Origin: Rapana venosa
Lineage: Eukaryota > Mollusca > Gastropoda > Neogastropoda > Muricidae
Direction of reading: 5' to 3'
NCBI GenBank assembly: GCA_028751875.1
Contig: CM054153.1
Coordinates: 8,078,006-8,142,005, forward strand
Length of the DNA stretch: 64,000 bases
Shown here: one piece after another, positions 37,744 to 47,410 of the stretch
Layout of the letters: every line of letters starts with the position of its first letter
Numbering within the stretch: position 1 is the first letter of the stretch
Notes under the pieces: generated by a model
What the model was told of the DNA's origin: nothing
The model's database searches: none
What the model saw: only the letters and a program-made list of their open reading frames with translations
Translations under genes and position numbers: made by a program

Positions 37744-38701
37744 TTAAAAAAAGTATGTTCTTTCGAGCCAGAAGGCCCATAGAGCCGGAGCTTATCTCGG
37801 TTTCTGTAGCGTTAAGTGAACTGATGGTTTTTCACCACCCCTGTGACAGGACGCTATGACCCAGTGCGACTGCAGCAAGAAACCATCAAAGAAGTCAGCA
37901 AGTTTATTTACCTGGGCAGTGTCGTCAGTAAAGATGGGGGAACAGATGAAAACATCAAGTGCCGAATCAACAAAGCCCGTCACGCCTTCAACACCCTTCG
38001 GCCAATTTGGAGGTCAACAGCCCTCTCATTTCAAAATAAGCTTCGGATCTACAACACCAATGTCAAATCGGTCCTACTTTATGGCTCAGAAACCTGGCGG
38101 GTAACAAAAACCAACACCCACAAACTCCAGTCTTTTACCAACAAATGCCTCAGGTACATCCTCAACATCAGGTGGCCGGAAGTCATATCCAACAAACAAC
38201 TGTGGGTCAGGACCAGACAAACCCCATTCGAGTCCATCATTAAACAAAGGAAGTGGGGATGGATCGGCCATACACTCCGCAAGCCTGCGTCAAATGTCAC
38301 CAGACAGGCCCTTGACTGGAATCCACAAGGGAAGCGGAAAGTTGGTTGACCAAAGCAGACCTGGCGCAGAAGTGTTGACGAAGAAACGAAGGCAGCCGGA
38401 ATGACATGGGCCGAGCTGAAGAGGATCTCCCAAAACCGTGTTCGTTGGAGGGGTGTTGTTGCAGCCCTATGTTCCCCAAGGAACCAAGAGGCATAAGTCA
38501 AGTAAGTCAAGTGACAGGACGCTAGTCTGTCGCCAGATACTTCCCCAGCAGAGCTGGTACCCACTTGTACACCTGGGTGGAGTGAGGAAAATAGGAGTAA
38601 AGTGTCTTTCCCAAGGACACAATACTGAGCCGAGCGGGGATCGAACCCGCGACCTCTGGATCACGAGTTGACCGCCTAAACTCCTTGACCACGGTGCCTC
38701 C
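37744..38701 (-). mobile_element. tRNA-derived SINE, family S3, split by a LINE
   Basis: The SINE is flanked by ACCACATATTTT (37732-37743 and 38702-38713). Its two halves, 37744-37856 and 38511-38701, match the 30002-30285 element. They are separated by a LINE fragment at 37857-38510. The tRNA-like head is at the right end (GGAGGCACCGTGGTCAAGG on the minus strand). Confidence 0.9.
37857..38510 (+). mobile_element. 5'-truncated LINE, C-terminal reverse-transcriptase end, nested in SINE
   Basis: Flanked by a 14-bp TSD, GTGACAGGACGCTA, at 37843-37856 and 38511-38524. It encodes the C-terminal part of a non-LTR reverse transcriptase: [64 protein letters not shown] stop at 38347, where relatives have Arg, interrupts it before PKQTWRRSVDEETK. 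The 3' end is a short AAGTC-type repeat. The single stop and clean TSD indicate a fairly recent, dead-on-arrival insertion. Confidence 0.93.
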
Positions 38702-38713
38702 ACCACATATTTT

Positions 38714-39444
38714 AGGAAGAGTGTTATGGGTATACAGAAATGTTAGTTGTTCAGCATGGCACCTAGCATAGCTGCAGTAGTGGGTATGTAGGCTGGGGCA
38801 GCTGTTGGAAGGTAACCGTGTTATATTTTTATTTTGTTCCGCTTTTTGCTATGTTAAACTCCATGACTCGCAGTCTTTGTCACATTTTGACAAACTGTGA
38901 TGTGCTATTTTGGCCATATTATAACCCCCCCCCCCCCCACATCAGATTGATAAAACCAAACATATCGTATATTAAAGTTTTTTCTAAGTACTTTTAGGAT
39001 TTACAAAGATATTTGTCCAGTAGATAACTGAATTTCATGTGGTTTACTGTAAAGTAAGTCAGTGAATGCTAAAATACAAAAAAAGCTTTTGACAGACAAG
39101 GTGTAACAATCAGTAGTGTTTCCTCATGCTCAGGAATCACTTTAAAGTAAATGTTCATTGACAGTTAAAGGGAAGGAAGTCATCTGAAAGGAGACTGATT
39201 CATCTAGCACTATGTGTTGTTTTCCTTACGATTAAGTGTTAACATTTTCCCCCTCCCCCCATCTTCAGGGAATAGCTACAACACAGTGGTGTAGTAAGTG
39301 GTGTAGCTTTAGGCACGTCACAGTGACACAGTTAAGGAGAGAACTTAAATTAACATTTTTAAAATTTATTTTTAACCTTAACTGATGCTCTGTCAGCATC
39401 AGTGTTGAAGTCATCTGTTTCATAAAAGATGTCTCTGTTTTCAG
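38714..39444. other. Intron before exon I
   Basis: Contains a poly-C run near 38926-38938. No mobile element or exon was recognised. Confidence 0.5.
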
Positions 39445-39504
39445 GAAGAACTGCAGACCAAAGTCAAACTCTCAACTGAGAATGTGGAAAAGATGCGCAT
39501 TCAG
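39445..39504 (+). CDS. CNTLN: Centlein exon I, 20-codon exon
   Basis: A 60-nt exon in phase 0, with acceptor GTTTTCAG and donor CAG|GTAAAG. It encodes EELQTKVKLSTENVEKMRIQ, a heptad segment corresponding to human LDKKVKTLTEECSNKKV. Both junctions are in phase with exons H and J, which supports this very short exon. Confidence 0.9.
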
Positions 39505-39673
39505 GTAAAGTATGTGTGTGTGTGTGTATGTATGTGCACATATGCAGGTGCATGTATGTGCATGTTTAGAGAAAGCTTTGTGTATAAATGAACTATGAAT
39601 TCACAGGTTTGAATCTCTGTGGCGGTGTTTGGGGAATTAAGGGTGGGGATTATGATGATCTCCCAGGTCAACA
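39505..39673 (+). mobile_element. SINE family S2, left part
   Basis: A tRNA-like segment (CACAGGTTTGAATCTCTG, box B) is followed by GGGGATTATGATGATCTCCC and CCAGGTCAAC, as in 61400-61455. A GT microsatellite precedes it at 39513-39530. The element resumes after the MITE at 40545. Confidence 0.75.
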
Positions 39674-40544
39674 TTAACCTCTTAACTGCCCAGTGCAAGT
39701 GCACCCTATATGCCGGGGAATAAAATTCTTATGTACCTCTGCTATGTTCATATCCCTCTTACTCAGAAACTACTACATGAATATTCCTGATAGTCTGCCC
39801 AATGACAGTATATATATCGTAGATTACTTCAAGGCAAGCTCAAATTAGTTAGCATGATATTTCAATGCAAAAATATATTTACAAAGTAAAAAAAATCGTC
39901 CAAAAATACGATTTCTTTATCACCACTGTCATTCTGAGTACCCCCGATCTCAATAACGTCAAACATTAGTCTAGGCCAAATCTCATTATTTTTTTTTTTA
40001 ACCCTAGTAGCGTTGAATAGACAGCAACAAGCCTCACTTCTATTGGCTGAATTAACATTGGCTAGCATTGTTTTGGAGCAGGGTGGGCTCAAACAACCCT
40101 TGATATTGATATATAAAACTGAATTAAATGTGTTAAGCAATAAATCACTGGAAAGAACAGATAATATGCTTTTAAATGAGTGTAATTTTATAATAGTGTG
40201 TAGTGTTTATGATTATGTAAAAAAAATCCCCCCCAAAAAAATTGTGTGCGCACTACCGATCACTGTTCCACCGTCAGGGCCCCGGATCGATTTTAACTCG
40301 ATAAGCAAAGTTCTTGCGGTGCATAAATGTCATGATTAGGTAAACACTATTTCTTGACATTAGTTTTGAAAAAATAAGTTGTTTGTATCGCTTTATCGGT
40401 CACCAAATACTCGGAAAAGTTCAGCAAAAGGAAGCAGGCTTGTTTACTTCGGTTCGACACCCCGGAAATTTTCCAGGTTGTAAGGCGTATAGGGTGCACG
40501 TTTAGCCCCGGAAAATTTCTGGGGTAAGGCAGTCTAATGGTTAA
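39674..40544. mobile_element. piggyBac-type MITE with TTAA target duplication
   Basis: TTAA at 39674-39677 and 40541-40544 flank an 863-bp element. The ends are CCTCTTAACTGCC and, on the other strand, CCATTAGACTGCC, matching the CCYTTT..CTGCC-like piggyBac terminus. Subterminal inverted repeats include GTGCACCCTATATGCC at the left and GTGCACCCTATACGCC at the right. No transposase frame is present. Removing the element and one TTAA restores a continuous S2 SINE. Confidence 0.9.
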
Positions 40545-40700
40545 GAGCAGACCTGTCATTGCCTTAATTCCTTTCGTGTATATGCACATGTAGAAGATCA
40601 AATATGCACGCAAAAGATCCTGTACTTCATGTCCATGTTTGGTGGGTTACGGAACACAAACATACCCAGCATGCATCCTGTACAATGAAATGAGGCCAGC
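40545..40700 (+). mobile_element. SINE family S2, right part
   Basis: Continues the SINE interrupted at 39674: GAGCAGACCTGTCATTGCC, TTAATTCCTTTCGTGTATAT, CTTCATGTCCATG, ACATACCCAGCATGCATCC. It parallels 61465-61600. The tail after CCAGCATGCATCC is lost. Confidence 0.78.
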
Positions 40701-40984
40701 AGACAGACTTCCTGCAAAACGACAAGTACAGGAGAAGACCAGACACTGTGCATCCCACCCGGTAAAGGAATGTAGAGAGGAGAAGAGAGTATATACATGT
40801 AAAAATATTGGATTTCTATTTGACAGAGCTAGGCTCTGCTTCTTTCTGCTTAGCTTGCATGTATCCAAAGGTAGTGAACAGGATCATTGCTTACACTGGC
40901 AGGTTTGTGTGGACATCTTCAGCACTGGCAGTGTGTTCACAAATGACTCGGCTCTTGAACATGGATAGTCAAGGCTTGTACATG

Positions 40985-41425
40985 TACCACCTGCCATGGC
41001 GCCGTGGTTAGTGCTTTGGGTTACTGGCTGAATAGTCCAGGCTTGAATCCCAAAAGTCAAAGTTTTAATATTAGAAATTAAAAAAACAACCTCAAAACTT
41101 TGGCTGGCTTTTCTCTCTCGGGGCCCCTGTGATGGCAGGATATATCACGATAGGAAGCAAAGTGTACAGCCCTGCCAAGTAGTCGTTAAACACATGCACT
41201 TTCATAGCTTCATCATTACATCCTCCTCCTTACCATTGACCATCATGCATCACCTTAAAAATCCTGTAATTTATGTCCATGTATGGTGGGTTATGGAAAC
41301 ACAGACACACCCAGCATACAACCCCGAAGTCGGAATGCGGCTACCTTCATGGTGGGCAAAAACAGTCGCATACACAAAATCTCACCATTGGTGAACCTCG
41401 GAACTCTTAACGGAGGAACGAGAAG
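40985..41425 (+). mobile_element. tRNA-derived SINE, family S2-like
   Basis: The head CATGGCGCCGTGGTTAGTGC is box A-like and GGCTTGAATCCC is box B-like. The tail from 41261 matches the S2 family: GGAATGCGGCTACCTTCATG, ATCTCACCATTGGTGAACC, TCGGAACTC. It ends about 80 bp before exon J. Its middle differs from 61335-61690, so it may be a subfamily or a composite. Confidence 0.75.
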
Positions 41426-41508
41426 AAAAAAAACCGAAAAGACGACATGTAGTGAACTGCCATGACCAGAAAGTGAGCACTGCTCATGAGCCGCTGTGCC
41501 TGTTGCAG

Positions 41509-41790
41509 CTGGATTGCCTGAAGAAGCGGATGCGGGTGGTGAGTCAGGAGAAGCGGGACTACGAGGACAAGTACCTGCAGGCCTGCCTGGGGCTGGAGAA
41601 GAAGGCCAAGGAGGTGGCCGGGGGCCGGGAGCAGCGGGCGCAGCTGGAGGCGGCCCTGGCGCAGGTGGAGGCGCTGAGCCAGCAGCAGCTGCAGAGGGTG
41701 GCCAGCCACAGCGAGGCCGCGCTGGACGCCGCCCAGGCCCAGGTGTCGGCCACACACAGCGTGCTGGCCCAGTACCAGCAGTTCGTCAAG
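41509..41790 (+). CDS. CNTLN: Centlein exon J, long C-terminal coiled coil
   Basis: The exon is 282 nt (94 codons), phase 0 to 0, with acceptor CCTGTTGCAG and donor AAG|GTGAGC. It begins LDCLKKRMRVVSQEKRDYED and ends AQYQQFVK, the counterpart of human VEEFTTFVK. The Ala/Gln/Glu-rich heptads (QLEAALAQVEALSQQQLQ, SHSEAALDAAQ) align with the human QLQELALQSEQVLEGAQ region. GC content is far above the flanking introns. The human protein has roughly 120 more residues after this point; no matching exon was found downstream in the window. Confidence 0.93.
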
Positions 41791-41813
41791 GTGAGCGGGG
41801 GGGGGGCAGCTTC

Positions 41814-41931
41814 GACGGACAAACATACATTGTGTCCAAGCTTAGTACTCTGGGGCACACGCAGAATCGTTAGCTGCCAGCCTTTCTTTTTTTCCTCCCA
41901 GAATTCTTCCAGTTTTTAGCTGTAGCAGTGG
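41814..41931 (+). repeat. Near-perfect direct repeat, copy 1 (start of intron J)
   Basis: About 118 bp from GACAAACATACATTGTGTCC to TTCCAGTTTTTAGCTGT. It repeats at about 42338-42450 with one or two mismatches. Copy 1 begins only 25 bp after the exon J donor. On the minus strand it reads TGTATGTTTGTC like the end of a longer interspersed repeat (42060-42450). Confidence 0.85.
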
Positions 41932-42059
41932 TAGTGGTGGTGGTGGTTTTTGACAGTTTACATTGCCGTCAGCGCCTGGGCTTTATCACAGTTCTTGATC
42001 AAACCATTGACGCTGGGGGCAACAACAGCAAAGTGAGAGGCTGTATGATCAGTGGCTTT

Positions 42060-42450
42060 CTTTCCCACTCATGGAATTCCACTTTACAGCTTAGTCTTTA
42101 GTGATCGACTATGACTCTCTGACTAGGAGGCTTGACTTGCACAGTCCTTATGTGCTGCAGCCCTGGGGGCTGGTTGGCCTTTGAAGAACATCTCCAACGC
42201 TGACTGTCCTTATGCCCACTTGGCCGAGAGAGTGGGGATGTACTGTGGGCAAGGCATCTCCACTATCATCAAATTTCTGCCCAGTTTCCAAAACAGCAGC
42301 TGCCTCCTCTGCGGTTTTGGAGGTCATCGTCAGACACGATGGACAAACATACATTGTGTCCAAGCTTAGTACTCTGGGGCACACGCAGAATCGTTAGCTG
42401 CCAGCCTTTCTTTTTTTCCTCCCAGAATTGTTCCAGTTTTTAGCTGTGAT
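42060..42450 (-). repeat. Unclassified repeat-like segment with direct repeat copy 2
   Basis: The 42338-42450 part is the second copy of 41814-41931. On the minus strand an open frame reads SKTAEEAAAVLETGQKFDD and then GDALPTVHPHSLGQVG. The segment has the look of an interspersed repeat, because its edge is shared with the first copy. I cannot name the family, and coding is not supported. Confidence 0.45.
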
Positions 42451-42744
42451 TTTGGTGTTTAAGGAAATATTCCAGTGAAGTTGGGCTTTTTGAGGGTGCA
42501 CATGAAATTTTGCCTCTTTAGAGTTCGCAGGTTACATCTTTTGAGAATTTACTCGGGGATACTGATAGTCATTAACTTGGTATGTATGATCAATTGAGAA
42601 TTCAAGGCAGTCCACTGAAATCTCTTTCAGAGTAGTATTCTTTACAAACTCAGGATGTCGTGCTGCAGTGTACATCATCACCTAATTGCTAATGATTTTG
42701 ACAACAGTCAGAGGCTAAGGGAGACAATTAGATCTCTGTAATCC

Positions 42745-43500
42745 TGTTACAGTGGTCAAGAGAAACATCACCAACATGGAGTGGCATTTATTGTCAGAAA
42801 GGAAGTAGTGGGGTGCATTATCAGCTGTACACCGGCTTCCATCTTCAACATCAGAGAGACCTGTTCCACAACTTCATTGGCTTCAAGAAGGCTTTTGACA
42901 GAGTATGGCACGAAGGCCTGTGGCAGGTCCTCAGAATGTTTGGCATTGAAGGAGGACTAGTGCAAACCATTCAAGCACTATACAACACCGCAAGCAGTGC
43001 AGTCCTTCTGAACAATCAGGTCGGAGACTACTTCAAAACCACAGTTGGGGTCCGACAAGGATGCCTGTTATCTCCAGTCCTGTTTAATCTGTTCTTGGAA
43101 AACATTATGAGAGAGACCCTCCATGACTTCCACTCTACCATCTCCATTGGTGGCAGACCCCTCAACAACTTGCGGTTTGCCAATGACATTGACCTCATGG
43201 GCGGAAGTAACACAGAGCTGCAAGATCTTACGACCAGACTTGAGAACAGAGCTGGAGCATATGGGATGGAGGTGAGCTCGGAGAAAAGTAATGTACTTGT
43301 GAACAGCACGAGCAACGCCACTGCTAAAATTTACATGAACGGGAGGTAGACGCTTTTAAATACCTTGGCGCTACACTCACAAAGGACGGGCGATCGACGA
43401 CAGAAATTAAAGTCAGACTAGCCATGGCAACATCTTCCATGACAAAACTCACCACCATATGGAAAAGTAAAGAGATCAGTTTCCCAAACCTACTGTACGG
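42745..43500 (+). mobile_element. LINE with endonuclease fused to reverse transcriptase by deletion, cut by gap
   Basis: An endonuclease-domain remnant (GVAFIVRKEVVGCIISCTPA, 42780-42840) runs into a reverse-transcriptase domain: IGFKKAFDRVWHEGLWQVLR, TTVGVRQGCLLSPVLFNLFL. The catalytic box reads FANDIDLMG, so the first Asp of the ADD motif is Asn. A one-base frameshift near 43349 precedes FKYLGATLTKDGRST. The missing stretch between the domains indicates an internal deletion. This is an APE-type non-LTR element, dead, ending at the N gap. Confidence 0.9.
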
Positions 43501-44000
43501 NNNNNNNNNNNNNNNNNNNNNNNNNNNNNNNNNNNNNNNNNNNNNNNNNNNNNNNNNNNNNNNNNNNNNNNNNNNNNNNNNNNNNNNNNNNNNNNNNNNN
43601 NNNNNNNNNNNNNNNNNNNNNNNNNNNNNNNNNNNNNNNNNNNNNNNNNNNNNNNNNNNNNNNNNNNNNNNNNNNNNNNNNNNNNNNNNNNNNNNNNNNN
43701 NNNNNNNNNNNNNNNNNNNNNNNNNNNNNNNNNNNNNNNNNNNNNNNNNNNNNNNNNNNNNNNNNNNNNNNNNNNNNNNNNNNNNNNNNNNNNNNNNNNN
43801 NNNNNNNNNNNNNNNNNNNNNNNNNNNNNNNNNNNNNNNNNNNNNNNNNNNNNNNNNNNNNNNNNNNNNNNNNNNNNNNNNNNNNNNNNNNNNNNNNNNN
43901 NNNNNNNNNNNNNNNNNNNNNNNNNNNNNNNNNNNNNNNNNNNNNNNNNNNNNNNNNNNNNNNNNNNNNNNNNNNNNNNNNNNNNNNNNNNNNNNNNNNN
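43501..44000. other. Assembly gap, 500 N
   Basis: Exactly 500 N. The left edge is inside a LINE and the right edge in a G-rich minisatellite, both difficult to assemble. Confidence 0.99.
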
Positions 44001-44690
44001 TAAAGGGGGGGGAAAAAAAATAGAGAGGGGGGGGATAGAGGAGGGGAGAGATAGAGGAGGGGGAGAGATAGGGAGGGGGGAATGAAGAGAGGGAAGAAAG
44101 GAGGGGTGGGAGTAGAGGAGGGGAGAGATGAGGAGGGGGGGAGATAGAGGAGGGGGAAAAGATTAGAGGAGGGGGGGGGGATAGAGGAGGGGAGAGATAG
44201 AGGAGGGGGGAGAGATAGAGGAGGGGGGGATAGAGGAGGGGGAAAATAGAGGAGGGGGAGATAGGGGGAGGGGGGGGAGATAGAGGAGGGGGGAGATAGA
44301 GGAAGGGGGGGGATGAGGAGGGGGGGATGAGGAGGGGAGAGATAGAGGAGGGGGGGATAGAGGAGGGGGAGATAGAGGAGGGGGGAGATAGAGGAGGGGG
44401 GAGATAGAGGAGGGGGGGATAGAGGAAGGGGGGAGATAGAGGAAGGGGGGGGGATAGAGGAGGGGTGGGGGAGATAGAGGGAGGGGGGGAGATAGAGGAA
44501 GGGGGGGGTATGAGGGGGGGGGAGATAGAGGAGGGGTGGGGGAGATAGAGGAGGGGGGAGATAGAGGAAGGGGGGGGATATAGAGGAGGGGGAGGATAGA
44601 GGAGAGGGGAGAGAGGAGGGCGGGGGGGGGGGGGGAGATAGAGGAGGGCCGGGGGGGAGATGGAGGAGGAGGGGAGGGTAGGGGATAGAA
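44001..44690 (+). repeat. G-rich minisatellite (GAGATAGAGGAGGGG)n
   Basis: About 45 variable units of 13-18 bp with core GATAGAGGAGGGGG. The plus strand is nearly all purine, with G runs of four or more in each unit. It starts at the edge of the N gap, so the true array is longer. The minus-strand Pro/Ser/Leu open frame across it is a repeat by-product. Confidence 0.92.
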
Positions 44691-44744
44691 AGGCGAGAAG
44701 ATCACGTGAAGATCACATGCATATTGCCCAGGCGAGCTTTGACT

Positions 44745-45206
44745 TTGAAGAACAAACAAAAAGTGAGGCAGAGATCCCTGCAGCGTATGATGAAAACGAA
44801 GAGGCCGAGATCACCAGCAAGCACGCATCGTCACTCTCTACACCGGCCCCCTTCACATACGATAAACCGTCCTCCCTGCAATCATCACTTTTGTGCTGAT
44901 GACTCTCAGCTTCAAAGCAGCGCTTCTCTCTCTTCTCTCTTGACAACCATGTCCCGCTGTCTTCAACATATTCAAAACTGAATGAGTCAGAGCAAGTTGA
45001 ACTGAACGCACATAAACTCTCCTCAGTAACAATCAGTTCCTCTGTCAAGTATCTATCCATGCAAAAAACTTCATCACCCAGACCTGCCAGTATCAGCCCA
45101 GTTCGCAATTCCATGTCCACCAACGCAACATCAAAGCTTGTCACATCTCTCATTTTTTCGCCTTTGGACTACTGTAGTTCTCTTTTAGCTGGTCTACCGG
45201 CATTAT
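44745..45206 (+). mobile_element. CR1/L2-like LINE, 5' part of remnant
   Basis: Broken plus-strand frames show VTLYTGPL, then CADDSQLQSSASLSSLL, corresponding to the TLYTxPL and [FY]ADDTQL reverse-transcriptase motifs. Then come QSKLKLNAHKT and SPLDYCSSLLAGLPA. It is interrupted by a SINE at 45207 and continues at 45509. Frameshifts and stops show it is dead. The CR1/L2-like label rests on these motifs only. Confidence 0.8.
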
Positions 45207-45508
45207 GTCGGGGACGGGATAGCTCAGTGGTCGGAGCACTCGCTTTCCCCCAGCCAAGTTAAGCAGCGTCGAGCGTGGTTACCAGTTGGATGGGTGACCG
45301 TTTGCGCGCCTTGGCTTCAGTACAGTTCCCCCAGTTCACCCAGCTGTAAATGGGTACCTGCCCTCTTTAGGGTCAGGAAGGTAAAGCAGCGAGGGAGAGG
45401 AGATGGGCGCCGCCCTCAATATGCTGGCCCTAGAGAAGTGAGGTCTCTGACGCCTCGCTCCCCTACGACTTTATAGGTTATGGGACTCCTTTACCGTTTA
45501 CCTTTTTT
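45207..45508 (+). mobile_element. Chimeric tRNA/5S-rRNA SINE, family S4, in LINE
   Basis: The target duplication is TACCGGCAT[T/C]AT (45195-45206 and 45509-45520). The head is tRNA-like: GGGATAGCTCAGTGGTCGGA, with an exact box A (TAGCTCAGTGG). It is followed by 5S-rRNA-like sequence: AAGTTAAGCAGCGTCGAGC, GTGGTT, then TTGGATGGGTGACCG, matching the 5S box A and box C promoter regions. The body contains GGGTACCTGCCCTCTTTAG and the 3' end is a T run (45503-45508, continuing to 45509). The second copy is 52793-53087 (minus). Confidence 0.93.
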
Positions 45509-45960
45509 TACCGGCATCATCCACCCACTCCCTTAAACGCATACCAAACTCTGCAGCTCGACATGCCCTCAGAATGAAAAAAATCTGAGCACACTGCTAG
45601 TCTCTTGCAGTCTGTCTACTGATGGCCTGTCCCACAGAGTAAACTATAAGATCAGTACCCTCTGTTACAAATGTCTCCACAACACAGCACCTTCCTGCCT
45701 CTGAATGTTTTCACCTGTACACTCCTCGTTCCCTCCGCTCTGATGCAGATACCCTGCGCTTCCAAACAATTCACAGGTGGTGGTCGTCGCTCTTTCTCTT
45801 CGTCAAAAATCTTATCATGACACTTGAATCCAGCCTCAAGACATTAAATTTTATTTCCACGCTGTTTCATCTCAAAATCTGTCCCTGCCTTCAACAGTCG
45901 AAATCCCCATCACCTCGCCAAAGTGCGTGTGTGAGTTTGTTAATACTATCTGTGATAAGT
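45509..45960 (+). mobile_element. CR1/L2-like LINE, 3' part of remnant
   Basis: This continues the LINE after the SINE. Frame fragments include ARHALRMKK, RVNYKISTLCYKCLHNTAPS, RSLRSDADTLRFQT and KSYHDT, typical of the region after the reverse-transcriptase domain in CR1/L2-like elements. Multiple indels and stops are present. Confidence 0.85.
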
Positions 45961-45984
45961 TGCATGAGTAAGAATTGGTTGAGA

Positions 45985-46400
45985 GTGCAAGCGCTTTAGC
46001 CTACTCTTCCGAAAGGCGGAACGGGATTTTAACGTGTACACAAGATGTTCTGCCTGCGTTCGCACACGGGACCTCGGTTTATGGCCTCATCCGAAGGGCT
46101 TTCCGGGGAGTGGAGTCGGCACTGGTATTAACTCCAGGAGAACACATTCTTCGAAGATGCACGCTATACAGCGGCCTGAGAAAGATTGTATGGCCGTCGG
46201 AGATAATCATGTAAGCCAAGCTGTACGGCCACAAGGACGGAAAAGGACATGCCGTTATTTTTCCAAGATACATCTGACGGTGTAAAGCGAACAAGAAAAG
46301 AGCAGAGCAGAACTCTAAGGGATAGAACTCTTACGGGATAAAACCAAAGTCCCCTCAAACGGGCGCCTCAGCAATGTCTCGAACCCGGACCGTCAGACCA
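45985..46400 (-). mobile_element. tRNA-derived SINE, family S2
   Basis: Shares CGGAACGGGATTTTAACGTG, CAAGATGTTCTGCCTGCGTT, CGCACACGGGACCTCGGTTT, TGGCCTCATCCGAAGG and TAACTCCAGGAGAA with 160-490 and 60500-60925. The tRNA-like head is at the right end (plus strand GTCTCGAACCCGGACC contains the box B complement). About 46160-46350 looks like inserted sequence of unknown origin. Confidence 0.7.
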
Positions 46401-46409
46401 CGAGCTCCC

Positions 46410-47340
46410 CCGTAAAGATGCCGGGGGCCTGTCAGTACAACTAGCATGCCCATCCTCTGTAAATTCTGTGCTGTGCTGTAATTCCCTCTTTTCTATCCTT
46501 CTATCGGTCCATTATTCAACCATTTTCCCCATTATCTCTAGATCACCGACCTGTGACAGACTCATAAGCAACCGTTTCAGACACTACGCTTCCACGTGGG
46601 GATGCCGGGGACATAATTATAAGTAGCATCCCCATCTTCTGGGAAGTTTGTGCTAAGAATTCCCTCTTTTTTATCCCTCCCTCCCTTTGTTTCTGCCTTG
46701 TTCCTTTTCTTCCCGTCACCTTCTTCTCATCTTTTCTGCCTTCTTGATCCATTCTTCTGCCTTTCCCCCAGAAAGACCAACAACGATGACGATGCTCTCC
46801 CACACCGAGGTGGGAAGCGCTGGGCCCGACCTGTCATTTTGGCTCATACGACAGACAGCAATAGTCGCTGTGTGAGCGTGCAACACAGAAGACACTATGC
46901 CTCCACTATTAACGGTCTTGGACAAATTCAGCCTGCTACTATGACTTTCCTCACCTCACCTCACTGCACCCCTTTACCACCAGAACTCCCCCACCCCCCA
47001 CCCCCTACTCTCCCCAAGAACAATCGCTGAGCAGAAAAGTCTCTCTCAGATCGGTCACTGTCAGGACTCGCCTGTCCTTTGAGACCAACACCCGAAAGCA
47101 TCTTTTACCTCCCCCCCCCCCCTGTCCCATTCTCCAGCTGTGGGGCAGTTAGGCTGCACTAGGTATGGCGGAACTAGTCCCTCTCCCAGTCAGCCTCTAG
47201 TCTCTCGTGACACAAGGCTTTGGTGTGTCCACCACCTCTGCACACTGGTCTGCACATCCGCCAAGGCTTGCTTACCCGCAATCAATAGCTGTCTACTAAA
47301 TTAGCTCCCACTCTCTGTCCCACCCCTTCTCGCTCTGTCT
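46410..47340. other. Unannotated region with a diverged direct repeat
   Basis: About 46413-46500 and 46593-46682 are diverged direct repeats (GATGCCGGGG, CATCCCCATCTTCTGGGAAG, AATTCCCTCTTTT shared). The second contains an inverted repeat GGGGATGC/GCATCCCC. A poly-C run is at 47111-47122. No gene is supported. Confidence 0.5.
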
Positions 47341-47355
47341 TCTGTCTGTCCGTCC

Positions 47356-47359
<4 letters not shown>

Positions 47360-47404
<45 letters not shown>

Positions 47405-47410
47405 CCCCCC
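47360..47410 (+). repeat. (TC)n microsatellite with poly-C
   Basis: About 21 TC dinucleotides followed by a C run at 47403-47410. Confidence 0.9.

Larger units (their letters stand above)
2241..41790 (+). other. CNTLN: Centlein (CNTLN) gene, C-terminal exons, partial
   Basis: This entry is the gene-level span. The joined exons encode an acidic, heptad-rich coiled-coil protein that aligns in order with the last third of vertebrate centlein (about 1400 residues in human, as I recall it). Markers include DGWEEISDS (human DGWEDVSES), SLGVAIV (human TLGTIIV), a segment matching the human EHIKEMHEKISRMERD region, and LDCLKKRMRVVSQEKRDYE (human IDSLKQRLNVAVKEKSQYE). Phases of exons G to J join without conflict. 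Centlein is known to bridge C-Nap1/CEP250 and CEP68 at centriole ends for centrosome cohesion, and to act in the sperm head-tail junction. Upstream exons and the final exon(s) are absent here. Introns hold most of the mobile DNA described below. Confidence 0.88.

Noticed and set aside
44163..44759. 198-residue Pro/Ser-rich minus-strand frame
   Set aside because: A by-product of the purine-rich minisatellite lacking stop codons.
45230..45310. 5S rRNA gene
   Set aside because: Only the internal promoter part of 5S is present, it is joined to a tRNA-like head, and it lies between target duplications.
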